The notes below the pieces were generated by a model. It did no database searches and had not been told where the DNA came from. It was given only the letters and a program-made list of their open reading frames with translations. From Atribacterota bacterium (GTDB lineage Bacteria > Atribacterota > Atribacteria > Atribacterales > Caldatribacteriaceae), in assembly GCA_039638595.1 (NCBI GenBank), contig JBDIWM010000020.1:1-37056 (forward strand): 37,056 nt of DNA. The letters run 5' to 3'. The first letter of the stretch is position 1, and every line of letters begins with the position of its first letter. A program made the position numbers and the translations under genes. This document shows positions 16,226-23,550 of this stretch, one piece after another.

Positions 16226-16996
16226 TTGAGTGAATTTCAGGTTGATATTTCGTTTTCCTTAAAGGATAAAGTTGCTCTCGTTACCGGTGGAGCCCGAGGG
16301 ATTGGCAAGGCTATCGCCATCCTCTTTGCTCAAAATGGTGCCCGTACGGTACTGGTCGACCTTGACCCGGTGGTGGAGTCAGTAGCACGAGAAGTTTCCG
16401 CGTTGGGCAATAGCAGCATTGCGGTTGTAGCTGATGTGACGAAGAAAGAAGATGTGGAAAAGGTTGTAACCACAGCGGTCCAGGAGTTTGGGACGATTGA
16501 TATTCTGGTCAATAACGCTGGTGTAGCATACCTCGATGATGCAGAAAACCTTTCCGAAGAGTCCTGGGACAAAACCATGGCTGTTAATCTCAAAGCTCCT
16601 TTCTTGCTGGCTCAAACCGCAGGAAAGGTGATGATTCAGAATAAGAAGGGAAAAATCATCAACATTGCTTCCCAGGCTGGAATCGTTGCTCTTGATAAAC
16701 ATGTCGCATACTGTGCCAGTAAAGCTGGCCTTATTGGCATGACCAAGGTTCTGGCTCTGGAATGGGCGGAGTTTGGCATCAATGTCAATGCCATTGCTCC
16801 TACGGTGATTTTGACTGAACTGGGCAAAAAAGCCTGGGCTGGTGAAGTAGGAGAAGCCATGAAAAAGAAAATCCCCTTACGACGTTTTGGTTATCCGGAA
16901 GAAGTCGCTGCTGCAGCGCTCTATCTTGCGAGTCCTGCTTCAGACCTTGTGACTGGAGAGACTCTGGTCATCGATGGTGGATATACCATTCAGTAA
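16226..16996 (+). CDS. SDR-family polyol dehydrogenase, resembling D-threitol/GolD-type glycerol dehydrogenases
   Basis: A 256-residue classical short-chain dehydrogenase, TTG start behind GAGGAGG. The cofactor motif is TGGARGIG with Asp at the end of strand 2 (VDLD, NAD preference), followed by VNNAG. The catalytic Ser-Tyr-Lys sits in NIASQAGIVALDKH and AYCASKAG. Several stretches look, from memory, very close to the GolD/D-threitol dehydrogenase group: ENLSEESWDKTMAVNLKAPF, TVILTELGKKAWAGEVGEAM and VIDGGYTIQ at the C-terminus. It would oxidise D-threitol to D-erythrulose, or glycerol to dihydroxyacetone, feeding the DhaK/DhaL pair encoded upstream. Confidence 0.9.
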   Translation: MSEFQVDISFSLKDKVALVTGGARGIGKAIAILFAQNGARTVLVDLDPVVESVAREVSALGNSSIAVVADVTKKEDVEKVVTTAVQEFGTIDILVNNAGVAYLDDAENLSEESWDKTMAVNLKAPFLLAQTAGKVMIQNKKGKIINIASQAGIVALDKHVAYCASKAGLIGMTKVLALEWAEFGINVNAIAPTVILTELGKKAWAGEVGEAMKKKIPLRRFGYPEEVAAAALYLASPASDLVTGETLVIDGGYTIQ

Positions 16997-17099
16997 AGGA
17001 GGTGAGAGAAGGCAGAAATTCGATAATCCTCGTGTGGGTGTCGTTTATGATGTAAGGGTGTGAGATGTTTTCGTTAAAATTTGGAAGGAGGGATTTGTA
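16995..17099 (+). promoter_or_regulatory. 5' leader of second binding-protein gene with isolated Shine-Dalgarno
   Basis: A perfect anti-SD complement AAAGGAGGTGA at 16995-17005 overlaps the SDR stop and is not followed at normal spacing by any ATG, GTG or TTG that opens a clear gene. The functional site GGAAGGAGGGATTTG lies just before ATG 17100. The same two-SD layout and the shared AGGAGGGATTTG end occur before the first binding-protein gene. No clear -35/-10 pair is seen. Confidence 0.35.
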
Positions 17100-18404
17100 A
17101 TGATCAAAAAGGTCACAATGTTGGTGGTGAGTTGTTTTTTGGTGTTTGGTGTAACAGCGCTGGCTTTTGGTTGGAGCCTTGAGGAAGCAGCGAAACCTTA
17201 TGCTGGAGCGACGATACGATTTATTACCGAAACGACGCCCCCCAGTTACTGGATTGAGGAAGCTTTGCCTGAGTTTGAGAAAGCGACTGGCATCAAAGTA
17301 ATTGTTGAACGGCAAGCACATCCTCACCTTGAGGAGAAGGCGTTAATGGATTTTGCAGCGGGGACTGGAATCTATGACGTATTTAACTTTGATTATTCCT
17401 GGACTGGCAAATATGTGAAAGCTGGATATATTGAACCATTTGATAAATACATTAACGATCCGAAATTGGCTGATCCGAACAATGACCTTAAAGATTTCTA
17501 TTCCCGGATGTGGGAGGGAACCAGCTGGGATGGTGTCCCTTATGGTTATCCTTTCGACAGCGTTATTGAGTATCTCTTCTGGAACAAGGCCATTTTTGAT
17601 AAATATGGTGTAGCTGGACCACCAAAAACGCCGGATGAGTGGATGGATGCCATGGCAAAGCTTAATCATCCACCAGAGCTCTATGGAACTGGGATGCAGG
17701 CCAAGCGACATCTCTCTATTGTCTGTGAGTGGCTCAATGTCCTGTGGGCCTTTGATGGTGACCTGTACGATGAAGATTACAACGTACTGCTCAACAATGA
17801 AAATGCCATGAAGGCTACAGAATTCTATAAGAAGATGGCTGAATATGCACCTCCTGGTGTGACCACCTGGACCTGGGACGACGTGAACACTGCGTTGCAA
17901 CAAGGAATTGTGGCGCAAACCATCCAATGGGACGAAAACTATGGAAGCATGGAAGATCCCGAGGAGTCCAAGGTTGTTGGTCAAATGCGCTACGCTCCAG
18001 TTCCTACGGCTCGCGCTGATGGGAAACCGGTATCTCACTATGGTGGTTCAAGTTTAGGTATCCCAGTTTCTTCCAAAAATAAAGAGGCAGCCTTCCTCTT
18101 TATTCAGTGGGCGACAAGCTATGATGTCCAGCTTCGGGGTGTAGGTAAAGGGTCTTCTCCTACAAGAAGGTCCATTTATCAAATTCCGGAACTAAGGGCA
18201 AAATATCCCAGCTTTGAGGCGACCGACGCTGCAGCCGAAACCACATTCTGGAGACCTCGTATTCCTGAATGGGATGAAATGGTGGAAGTACTGGCTCTGG
18301 AGCTTAATTCAGTTGTGGCTGGTGCAAAAGACGTGAAAGAAGCTCTGGCTACTTCAGCGGCGAAGATTGAAGAAATTCTTGTGAAAGGTGGTTACAAGAA
18401 GTAA
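17100..18404 (+). CDS. sugar/polyol ABC transporter substrate-binding protein (family 1), transporter 3
   Basis: A 434-residue extracytoplasmic binding protein with signal peptide MIKKVTMLVVSCFLVFGVTALAFG. Its one Cys sits inside the hydrophobic core rather than at a clear lipobox end. Mature-part features include LPEFEKATGIKVIVERQAH, GTGIYDVFNFDYSWTGKYVKAGYIEP, WDGVPYGYPFDSVIEYLFWNK and AAFLFIQWATSYDVQ, all typical of family-1 sugar-binding proteins. It differs strongly from the protein at 7432, so the two transporters probably take different substrates. ATG 17100 follows GGAAGGAGGG. Confidence 0.92.
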   Translation: MIKKVTMLVVSCFLVFGVTALAFGWSLEEAAKPYAGATIRFITETTPPSYWIEEALPEFEKATGIKVIVERQAHPHLEEKALMDFAAGTGIYDVFNFDYSWTGKYVKAGYIEPFDKYINDPKLADPNNDLKDFYSRMWEGTSWDGVPYGYPFDSVIEYLFWNKAIFDKYGVAGPPKTPDEWMDAMAKLNHPPELYGTGMQAKRHLSIVCEWLNVLWAFDGDLYDEDYNVLLNNENAMKATEFYKKMAEYAPPGVTTWTWDDVNTALQQGIVAQTIQWDENYGSMEDPEESKVVGQMRYAPVPTARADGKPVSHYGGSSLGIPVSSKNKEAAFLFIQWATSYDVQLRGVGKGSSPTRRSIYQIPELRAKYPSFEATDAAAETTFWRPRIPEWDEMVEVLALELNSVVAGAKDVKEALATSAAKIEEILVKGGYKK

Positions 18405-18407
18405 TTT

Positions 18408-18449
18408 TTTGTTAGTTGGGGGAAGAGTGTTCTTCCCCCAACTAACAAA
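18408..18449 (+). promoter_or_regulatory. perfect 19-bp hairpin between binding-protein and permease genes
   Basis: Bases 18408-18426 pair without mismatch with 18431-18449 around a GTGT loop, beginning 3 bases after the binding-protein stop and ending at the permease ribosome binding site (GGGGGTAG). No T-run follows on the + strand. As at 8848-8881, this probably stabilises the upstream binding-protein message or lets only part of transcription through. Confidence 0.82.
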
Positions 18450-18463
18450 GGGGGTAGAAAATT

Positions 18464-19396
18464 TTGTCTAAAGACCATTTTTCTCTCTATCGAAGGTTCA
18501 GTTCCTGGATTTCTAAAACCGAAAATCGTTTCAAATGGGTTTTGATTCTACCCACCATTGTTCTTTTAGCTTTGATTACAGTATATCCTACTCTTTACGC
18601 CTTGCGATTAGCGTTATCTGATTATAACCTGGCTCGAGCAGCTGAAACCCTCAAGGGTTATATCGGTTTGGACAATTTTCGAGAAATCTTAAAAGATGTA
18701 ACTTTTTGGGGTTCTCTGAGAACGACTGTTGTATTCACAGTCGTTGTGGTAACCGTCGAGTTTTTCTTGGGTCTTGTGATTGCGCTGATTCTGCAGGGGG
18801 TGATTACCCGCTCAAAGATTGTCCGTACTTTCATTCTGTTACCTATGATTATGGCTCCCATCGTGGTAGGGTTAACCTGGACCTATCTCTATCAATCAGA
18901 ATTTGGTTTGGTTACTTATATTCTACGCAAACTTCATCTTATGAGTTATCGAACTGCGCCCCTTGCTGATGTAAGGACTGCGCTTCCAGCTCTTATGGTT
19001 GTGGACATATGGCAGTGGACCCCTTTTTTGATTATGGTTCTTCTCGCTGGGTTAGAGGCTCTTCCTACTGCTCCCTATGAAGCAGCGAGGATTGACAAAG
19101 CTCCACCTTTTCTTGTATTCCGGAAAATTACTTTGCCACTGTTGAAGCCTGTTATTCTCATTGTTTTGGTTTTGCGAATTATGGATGCAATCAGGGTTTT
19201 TGATATCGTGTACGCTTTAACTGAGGGTGGTCCAGGAGAGGCAACCGACGTGCTTAGTATGTTTATCTATCGGAATAGCTTTTATCTTTGGAATATCGGT
19301 AAAGCTTCGGCACTCTCTTTCATCTTGCTTTACATCATTATGATTATTTCGGTTATCCTGGTGAATGTGCTGAGCCGCGTTAAAGAAGCTGTGTGA
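18464..19396 (+). CDS. CUT1-type sugar ABC transporter permease, MalF/UgpA family, transporter 3
   Basis: A 310-residue membrane permease; TTG 18464 lies behind GGGGGTAG, the start fixed by that site. Helix 1 is WVLILPTIVLLALITVYPTLYAL. The EAA coupling loop is YEAARIDKAPPFLVFRKITLP, with Lys where the conserved Gly should be, and LTEGGPGEATDVLS follows. Its order with the MalG-type gene is the usual F-then-G order. The Gly replacement parallels the Arg in the MalF-type protein at 1780. Confidence 0.93.
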   Translation: MSKDHFSLYRRFSSWISKTENRFKWVLILPTIVLLALITVYPTLYALRLALSDYNLARAAETLKGYIGLDNFREILKDVTFWGSLRTTVVFTVVVVTVEFFLGLVIALILQGVITRSKIVRTFILLPMIMAPIVVGLTWTYLYQSEFGLVTYILRKLHLMSYRTAPLADVRTALPALMVVDIWQWTPFLIMVLLAGLEALPTAPYEAARIDKAPPFLVFRKITLPLLKPVILIVLVLRIMDAIRVFDIVYALTEGGPGEATDVLSMFIYRNSFYLWNIGKASALSFILLYIIMIISVILVNVLSRVKEAV

Positions 19397-19433
19397 TGGT
19401 TGTGTAGTGCAAAGCAGTGCTTTTTAAGGGGTG

Positions 19434-20264
19434 ATGTTTTTGGAAAAAGAGAGAGCAAAACTTATAGTGGCGTGGGTGATTATTACCGTTATTATGGTGG
19501 TCAATGTACTGCCGTTTGTCTGGTTAATCTTAACTTCTTTGAAGACTCGCCTCGATATCTTTGCCATCCCCCCACGTTTTATTTTTCAACCTACATGGAA
19601 GAACTACGTATCGGCCTTTGGGAAGAGGCATTTTCTCCCCATGTTCTATAATAGCCTCATCATCTCGGTAAGTACCACGTTGCTTTCTCTGGCTGTTGGA
19701 ACACTGGGTGCATATGCTTTAGCCCGTTTTCGTCTTTTTGGAGGGAAACACATTTCCTTTTGGATTCTCAGCACCAGAATGTTTCCGCCTATCGTTCTTG
19801 TTATTCCCTTCTATATTATGGCCACTCGCTGGGGGTTGCATGATTCGAGATTTCTCATGGTGATTGTGTATACAACCTTTAATCTACCTTTTGTGGTGTG
19901 GATTATGCGCAGTTTCTTTGAAGATATTCCCTATGACCTCGAAAAAGCCGCTATGGCTGATGGGTACACTCGATGGGATGCCTTCTGGAAGATTATTCTT
20001 CCTTTAAGCGCGCCAGGCCTAGTGACCACGGCAATTTTGTGTTTCATATTCTCCTGGAATGAATTCCTGTTTGCCAACGTTTTGACTGCGGCGGTGGCCA
20101 AAACCGTTCCCGTGGGTATTCGTGGATTGGTGACCTCCCGGGCAATTGAGTGGGGTGAAATTGCGGCAGTGGCGACTCTGCAGGTTATTCCTGTGCTGGC
20201 CTTCACCTTTGCGGTGCAGAAGTATATCATCAGGGGTCTCACCTTAGGTGCAGTAAAAGGTTAA
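19434..20264 (+). CDS. CUT1-type sugar ABC transporter permease, MalG family, transporter 3
   Basis: Partner permease of about 276 residues. Possible starts are GTG 19431, ATG 19434 and TTG 19440; AAGGGG at 19426-19431 gives TTG 19440 the best spacing, while ATG 19434 is the best codon. The EAA loop LEKAAMADGYTRWDAFWKIILP, the FSWNEFLFANV motif and the C-terminal RGLTLGAVKG identify the family. Its EAA region resembles that of the truncated MalG-type permease at 2-667 (both DGYTRW), suggesting transporters 1 and 3 are closer to each other than to transporter 2. Confidence 0.92.
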   Translation: MFLEKERAKLIVAWVIITVIMVVNVLPFVWLILTSLKTRLDIFAIPPRFIFQPTWKNYVSAFGKRHFLPMFYNSLIISVSTTLLSLAVGTLGAYALARFRLFGGKHISFWILSTRMFPPIVLVIPFYIMATRWGLHDSRFLMVIVYTTFNLPFVVWIMRSFFEDIPYDLEKAAMADGYTRWDAFWKIILPLSAPGLVTTAILCFIFSWNEFLFANVLTAAVAKTVPVGIRGLVTSRAIEWGEIAAVATLQVIPVLAFTFAVQKYIIRGLTLGAVKG

Positions 20265-20287
20265 ATGAAAAAGAGGGAATGAACGCC

Positions 20288-20521
20288 ATGGACTTTGGAT
20301 TTGGAGATCGTTTGTTCGTTTCGGTGATGTTGACGTTTGGCCTGGGGTTTTTATGGTTAGGATGGCTAGAACGTTATGTGACGATTTGGGTTGTACCTTT
20401 TATAGGTTTTGCGGTAGCTTTGATGTTGATCATTCCATGGTATAAGGTCTTCCGGATGGAAAGGAAAAAGGAACAAGAAGAACTTAAACGTATGGAAAAA
20501 CAAGCCCTGAAAGAAAGGTGA
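20288..20521 (+). CDS. small two-helix membrane protein of sugar transporter operon
   Basis: A 77-residue protein. ATG 20288 lies about 9 bases after GAGGGA; ATG 20279 is too close to that site. Two hydrophobic segments (LFVSVMLTFGLGFLWLGWL and IWVVPFIGFAVALMLIIPW) are followed by a highly charged tail (RMERKKEQEELKRMEKQ) that would face the cytoplasm. I see no named domain. It sits between the permease and ATPase genes of transporter 3, as another small two-helix protein follows the ATPases of transporter 1; transporter 2 has none. An accessory role in that transporter is inferred. Confidence 0.75.
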   Translation: MDFGFGDRLFVSVMLTFGLGFLWLGWLERYVTIWVVPFIGFAVALMLIIPWYKVFRMERKKEQEELKRMEKQALKER

Positions 20522-20528
20522 ATGGGCC

Positions 20529-21632
20529 ATGGCTGACTTAATGCTCAAAAATGTTTGGAAAAAGTATGGGGAAGTTGTAGCGCTAAAAGGAATCAATCTT
20601 CATGTGCATGATGGAGAGCTTGTTACCATTCTTGGTCCCTCTGGTGCCGGCAAGACTTCACTTTTACAAACCATTGCTGGAGTAGAAGAGATACAGGTAG
20701 GAGAGATTTATATTGGAGGACAACAGGTAGCGAGTCTTCCCCCTTTCCAGCGGAACGTAGCGATGATTTTTGAGACCTATGCGCTTTATCCGAACAAAAC
20801 GGTTTATGAAAACATGGCTTTCCCCTTGCGTTCGCCTTATATTAAGTTTCCCGAAGAGGAGATTGATAAGCGGGTGAAAGAGGTCAGCACGATGTTGCAA
20901 ATCGACTGGCTTTTGGATCGGAATGTGGCTCAGCTTTCGGGAGGACAGAAGCAGCGAGTTGCTTTAGGGAGAATGTTAGTTCGCAACCCCCGGCTTTTTC
21001 TAATGGATGAGCCTATTGCGCATCTTGATGCCAAACTCCGTCATCGTCTGCGGGCTGAGCTGAAAAATATTCAAAGAACATTTGGTATTACTACCCTGTA
21101 TACCACTCATGATTATCGAGAAGCCCTGGGCATGGGTGACAGGGTAGTAATCCTCAATCAGGGGGTTATAGTTCAGGTTGGCACGCCTGATGATATTTAC
21201 AATGTTCCGCAAAACGAGTTTGTAGCGGGGTTAGTTGGTGACCCACCCATGAACTTCTTTGATGGCACCTTCGTTGAATCGGATGGTGGTCTTCTTGTGC
21301 AGACAAGAGCCTTCCAGCAAATGGTTCCGGATGACATCGTTAACCGTTTACGCTCGTTGAGGGATAACCGCGTAAAGGTTGGGCTCAGACCTTCGGACAT
21401 TTCTATATCGAAGGAAGAAATTTCTTATGGTTTTGGAGCTCGAGTTTATGTGGTTGAACCCCTGGGGGTCGTAAAAGTTATCACCCTGGAAAGAGAGGGC
21501 GTGAAGTTTCAGATTAAGTATATGGGCGACGAAAGTTTTGAGATGGGTGAAACCACTTTCTTTCATTTTCCTCCAGAACGTCTCTATTTCTTTAATCCAG
21601 AGACGGGCTTGAATCTTCTTATTTCTGAATAG
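20529..21632 (+). CDS. CUT1-type ABC transporter ATPase, first subunit, transporter 3
   Basis: A 367-residue MalK/UgpC-like ATPase, ATG behind AAAGGTGAATGG. Walker A GPSGAGKTS, signature LSGGQKQRVALGR, Walker B LFLMDEPIAHLD and the switch His (LYTTHDYREAL, about 194) are all present. The Q-loop residue is Glu (MIFETYALYPN, about 82). It closely parallels the ATPase at 10703, sharing DEPIAHLDAKLRHRLR, but retains the His that one lacks. The C-terminal domain is TOBE-like. Confidence 0.93.
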   Translation: MADLMLKNVWKKYGEVVALKGINLHVHDGELVTILGPSGAGKTSLLQTIAGVEEIQVGEIYIGGQQVASLPPFQRNVAMIFETYALYPNKTVYENMAFPLRSPYIKFPEEEIDKRVKEVSTMLQIDWLLDRNVAQLSGGQKQRVALGRMLVRNPRLFLMDEPIAHLDAKLRHRLRAELKNIQRTFGITTLYTTHDYREALGMGDRVVILNQGVIVQVGTPDDIYNVPQNEFVAGLVGDPPMNFFDGTFVESDGGLLVQTRAFQQMVPDDIVNRLRSLRDNRVKVGLRPSDISISKEEISYGFGARVYVVEPLGVVKVITLEREGVKFQIKYMGDESFEMGETTFFHFPPERLYFFNPETGLNLLISE

Positions 21633-21646
21633 GGGCGGGTGGAGCG

Positions 21647-22756
21647 ATGGCCAGTGTCAGTTTGCGGAATTTATGGAAGAAGTATGGAAAAGTGGAGGCG
21701 GTGAAGGGGATTAATCTTGATGTTGAAGATAAGGAGTTTGTTGCTTTTCTCGGTCCTTCAGGTTGTGGAAAGACCTCGACCATGAGGATGATAGCGGGGT
21801 TAGAGCATATCTCAGGGGGAGAGATTTATATTGGTGGAAGATTGGTGAATCATCTTGGCCCCGAGGAACGCAATATTGCCATGGCTTTTGAATCATATGC
21901 TTTATATCCACCGATGACCGTTTTTGATAATATTGCCTTTCCTTTAAAGGCAGCAAAGGTACCTGAGGGGGAAATTAAAAAAAGGGTTTATCGCATTGCT
22001 GAAATTCTGGAGTTAACTGATGTGCTCAATAAGCACCCGAAAGGTTTGAGTGGTGGGCATCAACAGAGGGTTTCCTTGGCCAGAGCGTTGGTGCGTGATG
22101 CAGATGTGTATCTCCTTGATGAGCCCATCTCTCATCTGGATACCAAAATGCGCAACCGAATGCGGGCCGAGCTGAAAAGAATTCATCAAGAATTAAAAAG
22201 TACCGTTATTTATGTAACCCATGACCAGATTGAAGCTCTGGCCATGGCTGATAAGGTGGTGGTGATGAACGAAGGTTTGATTAAACAGATTGGGACACCT
22301 CAAGAAGTTTATTTTAAGCCCCGCAATATTTTCGTGGCAGATTTTGTAGGGGAACCGCCAATGAATTTTCTGGATTGTGCTATTCTTCTAAAAAGTGACC
22401 ACTGCCAGGTGGTTATTGATAATCTTTATTTCCAGATTTTTGATCCTGAAAAATTAGCCGTACTCAAGGGACTGCCGCCTTCGAAGTTGAATACGTTGGT
22501 TTTGGGGATAAGACCGTGTCATATCGATATCCTTTCAGAACCTTCCACTTTGGGTAGGGGTGAAGTAAAAGGTAAGGTTTTTCTGGTGGAACCCTTAGGA
22601 GATTCAAAAATTGTGCACGTGAGGATGAATGAGCAGCTTGTTTTAGTCGAGACCTTGGCTACGGTGCGGCAGAGAGAAGGGGATGATATTTTCATCCGTT
22701 TTCAGGAAGAGCATTTGCATCTATTTGACAAAGAGTCTGAAGAGGCAATATTCTGA
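21647..22756 (+). CDS. CUT1-type ABC transporter ATPase, second subunit, transporter 3
   Basis: A 369-residue MalK/UgpC-like ATPase, ATG behind GGGTGGAG. Walker A GPSGCGKTS, signature LSGGHQQRVSLARA (His at the last position of LSGGQ), Walker B VYLLDEPISHLD and the switch His (IYVTHDQ) are present; the Q-loop residue is Glu (MAFESYALYPP, about 82). It parallels the ATPase at 11838, so the two ATPase pairs seem to descend from one ancestral pair. It completes the third transporter module. Confidence 0.93.
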   Translation: MASVSLRNLWKKYGKVEAVKGINLDVEDKEFVAFLGPSGCGKTSTMRMIAGLEHISGGEIYIGGRLVNHLGPEERNIAMAFESYALYPPMTVFDNIAFPLKAAKVPEGEIKKRVYRIAEILELTDVLNKHPKGLSGGHQQRVSLARALVRDADVYLLDEPISHLDTKMRNRMRAELKRIHQELKSTVIYVTHDQIEALAMADKVVVMNEGLIKQIGTPQEVYFKPRNIFVADFVGEPPMNFLDCAILLKSDHCQVVIDNLYFQIFDPEKLAVLKGLPPSKLNTLVLGIRPCHIDILSEPSTLGRGEVKGKVFLVEPLGDSKIVHVRMNEQLVLVETLATVRQREGDDIFIRFQEEHLHLFDKESEEAIF

Positions 22757-22782
22757 TATAAGAGAAAAGGGGGGTTGTTTTT

Positions 22783-23535
22783 ATGCGCTTGAAGGAGAAA
22801 GTAACCATTGTGACTGGTGCAGCAAAAGGAATTGGTCGAGCCATTGCTGAGGGTTTTGCTCGAGAGGGCGCAAATGTGGTGATTAACGACATTCTGGAGG
22901 AGCCGTGCCAGAAAGTAGCGAAGGAAATTGGTGAAAAGTATGGAGTGAAAACACTGGCTGTGCCGGGGGATGTGAGTGTACGGAGTACCGCAGTAAAAAT
23001 TAAGGAAGAGACCCTTAGAACATTTGGAACCATTGATGTTCTGGTTAATAATGCCGGCATTATGATTTCTGGTTTGGTGCTCGATTATAGAGAAGAGGAT
23101 TGGGATAAAATTTTTGCGGTCAATGCAAAAAGCGTCTTTTTGATGTGCCAGGAAATTGGAAAAGTAATGGTGGAGAAAGGTTATGGGAAAATTATCAATG
23201 TGGCTTCCATCGGGGCCAAAGATGGAGCGGTTGCCCAGGCTGCATATGCTGCGACCAAGGCGGCGGTAATGAATTTCTCCCGGGCTCTTTCCAAAGAGTT
23301 TGCCCCGTATAATGTGAATGTAAACTCGATTTGTCCAGGAATTGTGGAAACGGAACTCGGTCAGGTTAATTTGGCTGACCCGGAGAAACGGAAAAAATTC
23401 ATTGCCATGACTCCCAAAGGAAGAATTAGTGTTCCGGAAGATCTGGCAGGAATTGCGATTTTCTTAGCCAGCGATGAATCGGATTTCATTGTAGGTCAAG
23501 CCATCAATATCGATGGTGGTATCCTCTACTATTAG
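22783..23535 (+). CDS. short-chain dehydrogenase/reductase, probable sugar or polyol dehydrogenase
   Basis: 250 residues, ATG behind AAGGGGGG. The cofactor motif TGAAKGIG is followed by NDI at the end of strand 2 (Asp, NAD preference) and VNNAG. The catalytic Ser-Tyr-Lys is in NVASIGAKDGAVAQAAYAATKAA. The C-terminal region (GRISVPEDLAGIAIFLASDES, INIDGG) is typical of sugar and polyol SDRs such as sorbitol or deoxygluconate dehydrogenases. Placed directly before the FGGY kinase, it probably forms the ketose that this kinase phosphorylates. The substrate is not determinable. Confidence 0.9.
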   Translation: MRLKEKVTIVTGAAKGIGRAIAEGFAREGANVVINDILEEPCQKVAKEIGEKYGVKTLAVPGDVSVRSTAVKIKEETLRTFGTIDVLVNNAGIMISGLVLDYREEDWDKIFAVNAKSVFLMCQEIGKVMVEKGYGKIINVASIGAKDGAVAQAAYAATKAAVMNFSRALSKEFAPYNVNVNSICPGIVETELGQVNLADPEKRKKFIAMTPKGRISVPEDLAGIAIFLASDESDFIVGQAINIDGGILYY

Positions 23536-23550
23536 GGGGGTCTTTCACTT

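Noticed and set aside
17343-18038. Minus-strand open frame of 231 codons
   Set aside because: It is antisense to the clearly recognisable binding-protein gene and lacks a ribosome binding site and domain.
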